From assembly GCA_016213325.1 (NCBI GenBank), contig JACRAY010000018.1:124001-188000 (forward strand): a stretch of DNA of 64,000 nucleotides. Reading direction: 5' to 3'. The stretch is from Burkholderiales bacterium (GTDB lineage: Bacteria > Pseudomonadota > Gammaproteobacteria > Burkholderiales > Burkholderiaceae_C). The notes under the pieces are model-generated. The model did no database searches. It had not been told where the DNA came from and saw nothing but the letters and a program-made list of their open reading frames with translations. Positions 27,376 to 36,940 of the stretch are shown piece after piece; within the stretch, counting starts at the first letter, position 1, and the number at the start of each line of letters is the position of its first letter. The translations under genes and the position numbers were made by a program.

Positions 27376-29877
27376 TTACCGGGAATTGAAATGCGCGCTC
27401 AGGCGCATCCACTCCTGCTCGAACGCGGGTATGCCGGCCAGGACCGCCTCCCGGTCACCGGCGCGGCCGGCGTTGTCGATCTTCTCGCACGCGGCAGCGA
27501 GCCCCACTGCACCGACCATCTTGCTCGCACCCCGAATCCGGTGGGCGAAGTGGGTGACCTGGGGGATGTCGCCGGCGGCCACCGCCTGCCTGAGCCTGGC
27601 CGCATCTTCGTCGCACGTGCCCTGGAAGGATTTGAGAATCTCGTCCACCATCGCCGCGTCACCACCCCAGCTCGCGGCGATGAGCGCCCGATCGAAGGGC
27701 TCGCCGGAGGACGTGGCGTCTGCGCTCGGACCTGAGGCGGGGTGCGGCGCCATGGCGGCTTCGGGAAGGGGCAGCCACCGCCCCAGTTTTTCCAGCAGTT
27801 GCGACAACTCGACCGGCTTGACCAGGTAGTCGTCCATGCCGGCGGCGAGGCAGGTCTCGGCTTCCCCCTGCAGCGCGTTGGCTGTACAGGCAATGATCGG
27901 AATGCGCGGAAGGCCGCCGGCGGACTCGAGCCCGCGGATGCTTCGGGCCAGCTCGTAACCATCCATCCGGGGCATGTGGCAATCGGTGAGAACCAGGCCG
28001 AAGCGGCCCGAATTCCACTTCTCCAGCGCCTCCGCACCGTCTTCCGCGCTGTCCGCGGCGTAGCCCAGCGTTCGCACCTGGCGCACCAGCAGCCTGCGGT
28101 TGATCGGATGGTCATCCACCAGCAGGATCAGCGTCCCCTCCGCCTGCGCCTCGGCGTTGCTGGGCGGGATTCGGAAGACCATGGCGGGACCGGGCCGGTC
28201 GCGTGTGGTCTCGGCCCCCGGGGCGGACGGCCTGGTGGGCTCGGCGACCGGCAGCGACAAGTTGAGCGTCATGGTCGTGCCCTGGCCCGGCGCGCTCGCC
28301 ATCTCCACGGAGCCGCCCATCATCTGCGCCAGCTGGCGGCAAATGGCCAGCCCGAGGCCGGCACCGCCGGCGCGCTGAGTCGGGTCCGTCCCGGCCTGGC
28401 TGAACGGCTGGAACAGCCGCTGCTGGTCCTCCTGCGAAATGCCGATGCCGGTGTCTGCCACCGAAAATCGCAGGCTTTCCCGTCCCGCGGCCCGCTCCAC
28501 GCATTGCACCCTGATCTCGATCCACCCGGCGGAAGTGAACTTGATGGCGTTGCTGACGAAATTGTTGAGAATCTGGCGCAGCCGCACCGGATCGACCATG
28601 AGTGCCGCACTGATGCCGGGGTCCACGATGCGCCTGACGACCAGGCCCTTGCTGCTGGCATTGCCGGAGTAGATGTTCTGCACGTCCTCGATCACCTGCT
28701 TGATCGACACACTCTCCGGCCGGACCTCCAGCTTGCCGGCCTCGATTTTCGAGAAGTCGAGGATGTCGTCGATGATGCGCAGCAGCGACTTGCTGGATTC
28801 CTGCACGAGCTCGAGCGTTTCGCGCTGCTCGACATCGAGCTCGCCCAGGCCCAGAAGCTCGAGCATCCCGAGCATGCCGTTCATGGGTGTGCGGATCTCG
28901 TGGCTCATGGTGGCCAGGAAAGTGCTCTTGGCGCGGTTGGCGGCCTCGACCTCGGTGCTGCGCCGCACCAGCGCCTCATTCAGGCCCTGGATGTCCCGCT
29001 CCTTGTTCTTCAACTCCGTCACGTCTTCCGCTATGCCCAGCAGGTACTGCGGCCGGCCGGACTCGCCGAGGATCGGAATCTTCTTCACCTTCAGGATGCG
29101 CTCTCCCTTGCTGCGCGTGCTGATGCGCGCCTCTGCAACGTCCAGCGGCTCGCCCCGGGACAGCGATTCGCGATCCTTGGAGACCAGGAAATCAGCCTCG
29201 CGCGCGGAAAATAGTTCATGGGTAGCCCGGCCCAGCAATTCGGCCTGGGAAAGGCCCAGCAGTTCCTCGACGGCCCGGTTGACCCGCACGATCCGCAGAT
29301 CGTGAGCATCCTTCACGACGACCAGGTGGGGGATGTTCTCGATCACCGAATCCAGAAAGCGGTTGGTTGTCTCGAGCTCGGCGGTGCGCTGGCGCACGCG
29401 CGCCTCCAGGTCGGCGGCCAGGGCACGAAGATCTTCTTCCGCGCGCTGCAGCGCCGCCCGCTCTTCCTTTTCAACGAGCGCCCGGCGCACCGCGGTGCCC
29501 AGCCGCTGCAGCCGCTGCTTCAGGACGTAGTCGGTGGCGCCGGCTTTCACGCAGTCCACGGCCTCTTCCTCGCTCAGTCCGCCGGAAATCATGATCACTG
29601 GCAGTTCCGGCCGCTTCGCACGCACCTGGCTCAACGCCGCCATGCCGCCGTAGCCCGGCACCTTGTAATCGCACAGCACCAGGTCGAGGTCCTGCCGCTC
29701 CAGGGCGGACTCGAACACCTGCCGGCCGTTGACCCACTCGATGCCGCAGGGCAGGCCGTCGGCTTGCAGCCGCAGCCGGATCAGTTCCGCGTCGCGCGGA
29801 TCGTCTTCCAGGTGCAGCAGGCGGATCAGTCCGCTCTTCGCGCCCTGCGGCGCGGGGGATTCGCCCGCCTCATTCAT
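27376..29877 (-). CDS. Hybrid sensor histidine kinase (REC-PAS-HisKA-HATPase-REC-HPt)
   Basis: An 833-aa soluble hybrid kinase, last gene of the chemosensory operon. Domain order: N-terminal receiver (about 18-130, 'LVLCDYKVPGYGG'), coiled coil, PAS (about 175-290), HisKA with 'ATMSHEIRTPMNGMLG' (His near 327), HATPase ('FVSNAIKFTSAG', 'GAGLGLAICRQLAQMM'), second receiver (about 587-705, 'LVLTDCHMPRMDGYEL'), and HPt with 'HFAHRIRGASKMVG' (His near 776). No membrane segment. It carries a complete internal phosphorelay plus an input receiver that an upstream kinase or CheA could phosphorylate. Start overlaps the preceding kinase stop (ATGA). Confidence 0.9.
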   Translation of the reverse strand: MNEAGESPAPQGAKSGLIRLLHLEDDPRDAELIRLRLQADGLPCGIEWVNGRQVFESALERQDLDLVLCDYKVPGYGGMAALSQVRAKRPELPVIMISGGLSEEEAVDCVKAGATDYVLKQRLQRLGTAVRRALVEKEERAALQRAEEDLRALAADLEARVRQRTAELETTNRFLDSVIENIPHLVVVKDAHDLRIVRVNRAVEELLGLSQAELLGRATHELFSAREADFLVSKDRESLSRGEPLDVAEARISTRSKGERILKVKKIPILGESGRPQYLLGIAEDVTELKNKERDIQGLNEALVRRSTEVEAANRAKSTFLATMSHEIRTPMNGMLGMLELLGLGELDVEQRETLELVQESSKSLLRIIDDILDFSKIEAGKLEVRPESVSIKQVIEDVQNIYSGNASSKGLVVRRIVDPGISAALMVDPVRLRQILNNFVSNAIKFTSAGWIEIRVQCVERAAGRESLRFSVADTGIGISQEDQQRLFQPFSQAGTDPTQRAGGAGLGLAICRQLAQMMGGSVEMASAPGQGTTMTLNLSLPVAEPTRPSAPGAETTRDRPGPAMVFRIPPSNAEAQAEGTLILLVDDHPINRRLLVRQVRTLGYAADSAEDGAEALEKWNSGRFGLVLTDCHMPRMDGYELARSIRGLESAGGLPRIPIIACTANALQGEAETCLAAGMDDYLVKPVELSQLLEKLGRWLPLPEAAMAPHPASGPSADATSSGEPFDRALIAASWGGDAAMVDEILKSFQGTCDEDAARLRQAVAAGDIPQVTHFAHRIRGASKMVGAVGLAAACEKIDNAGRAGDREAVLAGIPAFEQEWMRLSAHFNSR

Positions 29878-32279
29878 GGTGCGCCTCGCGCCGCCTGCGC
29901 AGATTCATGACTTGCTCCTTGCTCTTCAGTCTTCAGTGGGGCCGAGGCTTTGAGGGTGAAGTAGAACGTGGCGCCTTCGCCGAGCCTGCCCTCGGCCCAC
30001 GTCCGCCCACCGTGCCGCGCGATGATGCGGCGCACATGGGCCAGCCCGATCCCCTTGCCTTCGAACTCATCGGCGCGGTGCAAGCGCTGGAACACGCCGA
30101 ACAGCTTGTCCGCGTACTGCATGTCGAAGCCCACGCCGTTGTCGCGCACGAACAAGATGAGGCGGCCGCTCTCCTCACCCGCGCAGCCGACCTCGATGCT
30201 CGCCGCCTCGCGAGGCCGCGTGAACTTCACGGCATTGCCGAGCAGGTGGGAGATCACCTGGCGCAGCATGGCGGCGTCGCCGCCCACCCGGGGCAGCGGC
30301 GCCACCTCCCACGCGATGTCGCGGTCCTGCGGGTCCGGTTCCAGGCGGGCAATCGTCTCCCGAACCAGCGCTTCCAGGTCGACTTCGGACTCGTGCAGCC
30401 CGTCCCTGCTCATGCGCAGGAACACGAGCAGCTCCTCGATGGAATCGTCCATCTCCGCGCCCGCGCCGGCGATCACACGCAGGTAGCGCCTGGCCTCAGG
30501 CGAGAGCGTGCTGCCCGCATCCGCGCCCAGCAGCTCGGCATAGCCCTGCACGTGCCGCAGCGGCGCGCGCAGGTCATGCGAGACCGAGAAGAAGAACGAC
30601 TCGACGTCGCGCTGCGAAGCCAGCAGTTCGGCGGTGCGCTGGTCGACCAGCTCTTCCAGATGGCTGCGGTGCCGCTCCAGTTCCGAGCGATTGCGCAGGG
30701 CATGAATGCCGAAGCCCATGTCGGCCGCCAGCTCGCCCAGCAACCGCACCTCATGCTCGTCGAAGCGGTCGGCCTGCACCGTATAGATGACCAGCACCCC
30801 CACCCTGTCGCTGTTGCCTTGAATGGGCAGGGCGATCGCGGCCGCTTCGCCCATGCGCGCGGCGCATTCGCGCTGGGCGCCGGCATCGCCAAGGAGGCCT
30901 TGCGCCTGCGCCGGCTCGCCATCGCGCATGGCCCTTCCAACGGGGCCGCGGCCGCCCGGCGAGTCGGGCCAGGTGAAATCGAGGGTTGCAAGATCACCGT
31001 CGTCGCCGCCCGCCTGCGCCATGGGCCGGATCCGTCCGGCCGTGTCCTGCTCGACATACCCCAGCCAGCACCGGCTGTACCCGCCAAACTCGACCACGAC
31101 GCGGCACAGCTGCCGCAGCAAGGCCCGCTCGTCCGGCGACTGCGTCACTGCCTTGTTGGTCTGGAACAGCAAGCCCGAGGCGCGGTTGGAGCGGCGCAGC
31201 ACTTCGGCACCGTCAACCACGCTCCGGTGTACGGTCTGCGTCAGCTCGAAGGACTTGTCCAGGGCCGACATCAGCATGCCGATCTCGCCGCGGGGGTAGG
31301 GTCGCCCGATGCGAGTGCCGAAGTCGCCCCCGCTGAAATGCGTGACTGCCGCAACGATGCGTGTGGCCTGCCTTCGAACGGCGAACTCCACCAGCAGCCA
31401 GGCGCCGGTAAATGCCAGCAGCGACACAAGGGCCAGGATCGACAGTGCGTGCCTGAAGTCCCGCTCGACCACCGCGAGCAACTCCTCCGTAGCCCCACCG
31501 ACCAGCACATGCATGCCGCCTTGCCCGAACTCGGGCAGGTGGTGGGCGGCCCAGATCCGCGATAGACCGCCGCCGTCCCGGAATTCCTGTGGCTCGGCAC
31601 CTCGTTGCCCGCTTGCGAAGCGAAACAGCTGAGAGTCCGCCATCGAGCTGCCGCGCAGTGCCTCGCCGCCTGGATGCCAGTAGAGCACCGTTCCCTTGTT
31701 GTCCACCAACGCCATCAGTGCCGAACTCCGCCGCAGGGCCTTCGCAAGAGCAGACATGAACTTCTCGAGGTCGAGGGACGCGAGCAGGACGAAATCCGGC
31801 TGGGTGCCTTCGGTGCGGGCGGCGATCTGCAACACGGCGCGTCCGGTCAGCCGGCCGAAGACGGGCTCGATGGCGATCGGCGAGTCCCCGCGGAGCGCGT
31901 CCTGGAAGTAACGGCGATCCGTGAGGTTCAATGTGCGGCCGCTCCCCAGGGAGTCGCAAAACAGGCTGCCGTCCGGCAGGATGGTGAGCACGCCGGTGTA
32001 CTGCGGGTGGTCCTTGAGCACCGCGCCCAGGAAGCCGGAGCATGCCGCGCGGTCGCTCGTGGCAAGTTCGCGCGCCCGGGAGAGGCCGTAATGAAGCTGT
32101 GCCGTGGCGCGGACCGCATCGCGCAGCGCCTGAGCGACATGCTCAGCCTCGGCGGCCAGATCGCGCTTCGCGGCGGCGACTTCGGCATCGCGACGGGCGA
32201 GAAACTGGAATCCGCTCACCAGCGCCGGGATCAGTGTCGCGAACAGGATGAGCAGCAGCAACCGCGTGCGTATGGTCAC
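29874..32279 (-). CDS. Membrane sensor histidine kinase (Cache-type sensor, HAMP, GAF, phytochrome-like kinase core)
   Basis: An 801-aa kinase. TM1 at about 7-26, a periplasmic Cache-like sensor region ('NLTDRRYFQDALRGD'), TM2 near 287-310, HAMP, a GAF domain (about 400-555, ending 'FDEHEVRLLGELAADMGFGI'), HisKA 'FFFSVSHDLRAPLRHVQGY' (His near 568), and HATPase with 'LLGNAVKFTRPRE' and 'FDMQYADKLFGVFQRLHR'. I chose GTG 32279, which starts the charged/TM1 segment; the longer frame upstream is shadow of the preceding kinase. Its kinase core is strongly similar to that of the adjacent REC-kinase, also at DNA level, so the two are probably paralogues. Confidence 0.85.
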   Translation of the reverse strand: MTIRTRLLLLILFATLIPALVSGFQFLARRDAEVAAAKRDLAAEAEHVAQALRDAVRATAQLHYGLSRARELATSDRAACSGFLGAVLKDHPQYTGVLTILPDGSLFCDSLGSGRTLNLTDRRYFQDALRGDSPIAIEPVFGRLTGRAVLQIAARTEGTQPDFVLLASLDLEKFMSALAKALRRSSALMALVDNKGTVLYWHPGGEALRGSSMADSQLFRFASGQRGAEPQEFRDGGGLSRIWAAHHLPEFGQGGMHVLVGGATEELLAVVERDFRHALSILALVSLLAFTGAWLLVEFAVRRQATRIVAAVTHFSGGDFGTRIGRPYPRGEIGMLMSALDKSFELTQTVHRSVVDGAEVLRRSNRASGLLFQTNKAVTQSPDERALLRQLCRVVVEFGGYSRCWLGYVEQDTAGRIRPMAQAGGDDGDLATLDFTWPDSPGGRGPVGRAMRDGEPAQAQGLLGDAGAQRECAARMGEAAAIALPIQGNSDRVGVLVIYTVQADRFDEHEVRLLGELAADMGFGIHALRNRSELERHRSHLEELVDQRTAELLASQRDVESFFFSVSHDLRAPLRHVQGYAELLGADAGSTLSPEARRYLRVIAGAGAEMDDSIEELLVFLRMSRDGLHESEVDLEALVRETIARLEPDPQDRDIAWEVAPLPRVGGDAAMLRQVISHLLGNAVKFTRPREAASIEVGCAGEESGRLILFVRDNGVGFDMQYADKLFGVFQRLHRADEFEGKGIGLAHVRRIIARHGGRTWAEGRLGEGATFYFTLKASAPLKTEEQGASHESAQAARGAP

Positions 32280-32316
32280 AGGCTGGCCCTGCCGCCAGGG
32301 CGCGGCCAGTCCGCCG

Positions 32317-33591
32317 TCATTCCGCCTCTCCCGCCACCGGCCGGCCCAGCGTGAAATGGAACGTCGCGCCCTCCCCCGGCCTGCCTTCGGCCCAGACCCG
32401 CCCGCCGTGCCGCTCGACGATGCGCCGCACACTGGCCAGCCCGATGCCCGTGCCCTCGAACTCGTCGGCGCGGTGCAGGCGCTGGAAAACGCCGAACAGC
32501 CTGTCCGCATACTGCATGTCGAAGCCAACGCCGTTGTCGCGCACGGACACGACGACCCGCCCGTCTTCCTCGCCGGCGCTGCTGATCTCGATTCGAGCCG
32601 GGTCGCGCGGCCGCGTGTACTTCACAGCATTGCCCAGCAGGTTGGCAAACACCTGCCGCAGCATCGAGGCATCGCCAAGTACCGGCGGCAAGGGCGCGAT
32701 CTGCCAGACGATGGTGCGGCCTTCGTTCGCCCGGTCCAGCGTCTGGACAACCTCCCGGGCCAATGCTTCGGGATCGACAATCGATTCGCGCAGCTCGGCC
32801 CGTCCCATGCGGGAGAACTCCAGCAGGTCGTCGATCAGCTGGTCCATCTGCACGCTGGCGTCGGTGATGATTCCCAGATACCTGCGCGCTTCCGGCGAGA
32901 GCGTGCTGGCGCTGTCCCTGGCCAGCATCTGGCTGTAGCCGTTGATGCTGCGCAGCGGCGCGCGCAGGTCGTGCGACACCGAGTAGGAAAACGACTCCAG
33001 TTCCCGGTTGGCGCCTTCCAGCCGGGCATTGAGCGACTGGAGCTCTTCCTTGCTGTGCTGCAACTCCTTGTTGCGCTGGATGGCGGCGTCGTAGGTGGAC
33101 AGCAGCAGGTTGAGGATCTGCAGGCGGCCGGCGGTGATGTAGTGCCTCTTGCTGTTGAAGTACAGCTCCACCCCCAGCCCCCCGTCCTGCGGCTGGTGAA
33201 ACTCGCGATTGGCGAGCACGTAGCGCACGCGCCCGATCAGATAGCGCTCTTCGTAGGGTTTCAGGACGAAGTTGTCGGCCCCGCACTCCAGCCCGCGGAT
33301 CACGTCCTGCGGGTCGGACATCGTGGTGACGAGGATGATCGGCGTGTCGCACAGGCGGGCATCGTCCTTGATCCGCCGCACGAGTTCATAGCCGTCCATT
33401 TCCGGCATGACCACGTCGCTGACGATCAGAGCAGGCGCGAAGGCCGGCGCCATTTCCAGCGCCTGCCGGCCGTTGCCGGCCACCGCCACGGTATAACCCT
33501 GGCGCTCCAGGATATGCCGCAGCCGCTGGGCCTGCGTGGGGCTGTCTTCGGCGATCAGGATCTTCAGGGGTGAATCGGTCGATACGCTCAT
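32317..33591 (-). CDS. Receiver-histidine kinase (REC-HisKA-HATPase), phytochrome-like core
   Basis: A 424-aa soluble protein: receiver domain (about 9-125, phospho-acceptor in 'ALIVSDVVMPEMDGYEL'), a coiled-coil linker, HisKA 'FSYSVSHDLRAPLRSINGY' (His near 208), and HATPase with 'LLGNAVKYTRPRD' and 'VFQRLHRADEFEGTGIGLA'. An input receiver fused to a kinase makes it a candidate target of the upstream CheA and the place where the chemosensory signal enters a kinase cascade. It starts two bases after the cheB stop, in the slot where Wsp operons carry the diguanylate cyclase WspR. Confidence 0.88.
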   Translation of the reverse strand: MSVSTDSPLKILIAEDSPTQAQRLRHILERQGYTVAVAGNGRQALEMAPAFAPALIVSDVVMPEMDGYELVRRIKDDARLCDTPIILVTTMSDPQDVIRGLECGADNFVLKPYEERYLIGRVRYVLANREFHQPQDGGLGVELYFNSKRHYITAGRLQILNLLLSTYDAAIQRNKELQHSKEELQSLNARLEGANRELESFSYSVSHDLRAPLRSINGYSQMLARDSASTLSPEARRYLGIITDASVQMDQLIDDLLEFSRMGRAELRESIVDPEALAREVVQTLDRANEGRTIVWQIAPLPPVLGDASMLRQVFANLLGNAVKYTRPRDPARIEISSAGEEDGRVVVSVRDNGVGFDMQYADRLFGVFQRLHRADEFEGTGIGLASVRRIVERHGGRVWAEGRPGEGATFHFTLGRPVAGEAE

Positions 33592-33593
33592 GA

Positions 33594-34658
33594 TCAGTTC
33601 CTCTCTGTACCGTTCCTGCGCTGCACGAGCGCAACCAGCGTCTGGGCGATCCGTTCGGCCGGCAGCACATACATGGCTGCGCCCAGCGCGATCGCGACAC
33701 CCGGCATGCCGTGCACCACGGAGCTTTCCCGGTCCTGCGCGATGGTGATGGCGCCCTTGTCCTTCAGCGCCTTCAGTTCCTCGGCGCCGTCCCGGCCCAT
33801 GCCGGTCAGCAGCACGCCCAGCGCGTCGGGTCCATAGACCTGCGCCAGCGAGCGAAACAGGTACGACACGGCCGGCCGCAGGTGGTTCTCGGGCTCCTCC
33901 CGGGTCAGCACGATGACGCCGCCAGCGCCGACGCCCATGTGGAAGTCATCGGGCGCCAGGTAGACATGCCCGGCCAGCGGAAGGGCGCCATGGGACGCGA
34001 CATGGACGTGCAGGGGCGTGGTCTGGTTCAGCCACTCGGCCATTCCGCCGACGAAGCCCTCCGCGATGTGCTGCACGATCAGGATCGGCAGGGGGTAGTC
34101 CTTCGGCAGGCCGGACAGAATGGTCTGCAGCACCGGCGGCCCGCCGGTCGACGCGCCGATCCCCACCATCCTGATCGGCCGGGTTGCCAGGACGGCGGCC
34201 GCGGGTGCAGCCACCGGGTCGGCCGGACGGGCCGTGCGCCGCACCACCTTCACCTCGGACATCAGCTTCACGGTCTCCAGCAGATGCGCGGCCGCCGCCT
34301 CGAAATTCGGGTGCTGCGGCCCTGCGGGCTTTTCGATGCAGGCGATGGCGCCGGCCTCCATCGCGCGGAACATGATGGCGGTGTCCCCGACATTGGTGTT
34401 GGCGCTGCAGATGACGATGGGAACGGCCTGGGACTCCATGATGCGGCGCGTCGCCTCGAAACCGTCGAGGCGCGGCATGTGGATGTCCATCAGCACGACA
34501 TCGGGTTTGTTCCTGACGACGAAGTCGAACGCCGCCTGGCCGTCCGCGACGGCGCCGACCACGCGGATGCGCGGATCCGACTCCAGCAGATGCACCAGGA
34601 ACATCCGCGTCACCGCCGAGTCCTCGGCCACCAATATCCTGATCCTGGTGTCGGTCAT
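33594..34658 (-). CDS. cheB: Chemotaxis-type methylesterase/deamidase CheB
   Basis: A 354-aa protein with receiver domain (Asp58 in 'VVLMDIHMPRLDG') and a methylesterase domain with the catalytic triad Ser170 ('GIGASTGGPP'), His197 ('IVQHIAEG') and Asp290 ('TGMGRDGAE'). It removes methyl groups from the operon's chemoreceptor after phosphorylation by CheA. Corresponds by position to WspF in Wsp systems. Followed within 2 bp by the receiver-kinase gene. Confidence 0.93.
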   Translation of the reverse strand: MTDTRIRILVAEDSAVTRMFLVHLLESDPRIRVVGAVADGQAAFDFVVRNKPDVVLMDIHMPRLDGFEATRRIMESQAVPIVICSANTNVGDTAIMFRAMEAGAIACIEKPAGPQHPNFEAAAAHLLETVKLMSEVKVVRRTARPADPVAAPAAAVLATRPIRMVGIGASTGGPPVLQTILSGLPKDYPLPILIVQHIAEGFVGGMAEWLNQTTPLHVHVASHGALPLAGHVYLAPDDFHMGVGAGGVIVLTREEPENHLRPAVSYLFRSLAQVYGPDALGVLLTGMGRDGAEELKALKDKGAITIAQDRESSVVHGMPGVAIALGAAMYVLPAERIAQTLVALVQRRNGTERN

Positions 34659-34673
34659 GAGAAACTCACCCGT

Positions 34674-36932
34674 TCAAACCAGTCTTCTCACGGCCTCGAG
34701 CAGGTTGCTCTGGTCGAAGCTGCTCTTGACGACATAGGCGTTGGCTCCTGCATCGATGCCGCGTTCGCGGTCCTCGCGCGTCTCCAGCGCCGACACCAGC
34801 ACCACCGGAAGCTCCGCCAGTTTCCCGTCTGCGCGGATCTTCGCCGTCAGGTCAAAACCGTTCAGTCGCGGCATTTCCACATCCGACACCAGCAGCTCGA
34901 AGCGCTCGGCGCGCAGCATCGTGTAAGCCTCCATCCCGTCCACTGCGACCTTCACGCGGTAGCCCGCCGACTCCAGGATGCCCTTGAGCAGCATGCGCGA
35001 GGTGATCGAATCCTCGGCCACGAGGATGGCCGCCGCCCGCGCCGCCGCCGGCGCGGCCTCGCCGGCCCTGCGCACGGAGGCGCCGCCGGCCCGCTGGCGC
35101 GCCGACTTGAGCAGGTCGGCCACGTTCAGGATGGGCACCACCTGCCCGGAGCCCAGCACGGTGGCGGCGGCCACGTTGCGCACCCGCGTCAGGGGCTTGA
35201 CCAGCGGCTTGACCAGGATCTCCTGCTCGTCCAGGACCGCGTCCAGGGCGAATGCGACACTTTGTCCGTTGGTGCCCAGGATGATCACCGGCCAGCCCGC
35301 GGGGGGGACGTCGCCGGGCTCGGCCGGCGGCAGCTCGAGCACGTTCGCCAGCCCCACCAGGGCCACCGCGCGCCCGTCGAACGCAATGGTGTCGCGGCCT
35401 TCGACCGTCCGGATGTCGTCGGGCCGGACGCGGGCCACGCGCTCGACCTGGGTGGTCGGCAGCACGAACAGCCGCCCACCCGCCTCGACCAGGACGCCGC
35501 GGAACGTGGCGCGTGTCGCGGGCAGTTCGATGCGGAACCGGGTCCCCATGCCTATCTGGCTTTCGACCGACACGCTGCCACCCAGCTTGCCGGCTTGCTC
35601 CTGCACGATGGCCAGGCCCAGGCCGCGGCCCGACAGCCGCGTGATGGTCGGGCTGGTCGACAGTTCGGAGCGGAATATCAGCGCGTAGGCCTGCGGGTCA
35701 TCGAGGCGTGCCGCCTCGTCCGCCGACACCAGTCCCTGCCGGATCGCCGCCGCCTTGACCCGGGCGGTGTCGATGCCGGCGCCGTCGTCCGACACCGTCA
35801 AGCGGATCTTGTTGCCGCTGACCTGGGCCACTTCGAGCCGGATCGTCGCCCGCGCCGGCTTGCCGCGCCGCGCGCGTTCCTCCGCGGTTTCGATGCCATG
35901 GTCGACGCTGTTGCGCAGCAGGTGAATGAGCGGGTCCTTCACTTCCTCCAGGATGCGCTTGTCGATCTCGATGTGCTCGCCGGCGATCTGCAGGTCGGCC
36001 TCCTTGCCGCGGTCCCGGCACAGGTCGCGTACCAGCCTCGGAAACGACGCCGAGATCGTGTCGAAAGGCTGCAGCAACAGGCTCTTGGTGTCGTCGAGAA
36101 GGTCGTCCACCAGCTTGCCGACGGCGTAGCGGTCCTGCCGCGCCGCCCTTGACAGCACCGCGAGCCTGCCTTCGACCGACTTGAGCTGCTCCTGGTTCCA
36201 GTCGAGGAAGTCCAGCATGCGGGCCCACGGCAGGCCGCGCGGGTCGGCGCCGCCCGGCGCTGGCCGGTCGACCTGCTGGCGCAGCATCCGGGCCTGCGCT
36301 TCGACCGCCGCCCATTCGCCGCGCCAGGCCTCGAAGTGCTGCGCGAGTTCGCCCAGGTCGCCCACCCGCTGGTCGAAGCTCAGCTTCACCGCAAGCATTT
36401 CCTCCGCCTGCATCAGCCGCGCATCCAGCCGGGCGACACTGATGCGCACGCTGGCGCCGGAGAGCAGGCTTGTCTCCTGCGCGGCGGTAGCCGTCGGCGC
36501 CGGCTCCACCGCCGCGGGCTCGGCAACGCCCGCGTGCCGGGCCGGCGGATCGAACATCGAATACGCCGCGGGGGCGGCCGCGCGTGCGCCGCTCCTGGGC
36601 GCCGTCATGGCGGCCGTGATGGCGTCGACCGTGCGGTGCAGCGTGTCCAGCGCCGAGGAAGACGGGGCTGCTTCCTGCCGCTTCCAGGCGGCCAAGGCAT
36701 CTTCCATCGACTGGCACAGGGACTCGATCTCGGCGAAGTCCACTGCTCGTGCAGCACCCTTGAGGCTGTGCGCGGCACGAAACGTCGTCTCGACGATCTG
36801 CTGCCGCGCCCCCGGCGCAGGCCCCTTCTCCAGCTCCAGCAAGCCCGACGCGATCGTCCGCAGGTGTTCCGCGGCCTCGACCTCGAAGGTCGCCCGCAGC
36901 TGTTCGAGAAAGTCGTCGTCCTTCGTGGCCAT
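34674..36932 (-). CDS. cheA: Hybrid chemotaxis kinase CheA with C-terminal receiver
   Basis: A 752-aa kinase: HPt domain with His55 in 'AAHSLKGAAR', a low-complexity Ala/Pro linker, a dimerisation region (about 210-330), HATPase with 'LLHLLRNSVDHGIETAEERARRG' (split as LLRNSVDHGIE) and 'SGRGLGLAIVQ', CheW-like domain (about 475-610), and a C-terminal receiver (about 632-752, 'LLVSDVEMPRLNG'). There is no recognisable P2 domain. This CheA-REC layout is that of WspE/FrzE-type kinases rather than flagellar CheA. No flagellar genes are nearby. Confidence 0.92.
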   Translation of the reverse strand: MATKDDDFLEQLRATFEVEAAEHLRTIASGLLELEKGPAPGARQQIVETTFRAAHSLKGAARAVDFAEIESLCQSMEDALAAWKRQEAAPSSSALDTLHRTVDAITAAMTAPRSGARAAAPAAYSMFDPPARHAGVAEPAAVEPAPTATAAQETSLLSGASVRISVARLDARLMQAEEMLAVKLSFDQRVGDLGELAQHFEAWRGEWAAVEAQARMLRQQVDRPAPGGADPRGLPWARMLDFLDWNQEQLKSVEGRLAVLSRAARQDRYAVGKLVDDLLDDTKSLLLQPFDTISASFPRLVRDLCRDRGKEADLQIAGEHIEIDKRILEEVKDPLIHLLRNSVDHGIETAEERARRGKPARATIRLEVAQVSGNKIRLTVSDDGAGIDTARVKAAAIRQGLVSADEAARLDDPQAYALIFRSELSTSPTITRLSGRGLGLAIVQEQAGKLGGSVSVESQIGMGTRFRIELPATRATFRGVLVEAGGRLFVLPTTQVERVARVRPDDIRTVEGRDTIAFDGRAVALVGLANVLELPPAEPGDVPPAGWPVIILGTNGQSVAFALDAVLDEQEILVKPLVKPLTRVRNVAAATVLGSGQVVPILNVADLLKSARQRAGGASVRRAGEAAPAAARAAAILVAEDSITSRMLLKGILESAGYRVKVAVDGMEAYTMLRAERFELLVSDVEMPRLNGFDLTAKIRADGKLAELPVVLVSALETREDRERGIDAGANAYVVKSSFDQSNLLEAVRRLV

Positions 36933-36940
36933 GGCGTTGC

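Noticed and set aside
27370-27384. Small TCCCG...CGGGA hairpin between glnD and the hybrid kinase as a bidirectional terminator
   Set aside because: Only five base pairs, overlapping the kinase stop codon, with no T-tract on either side.
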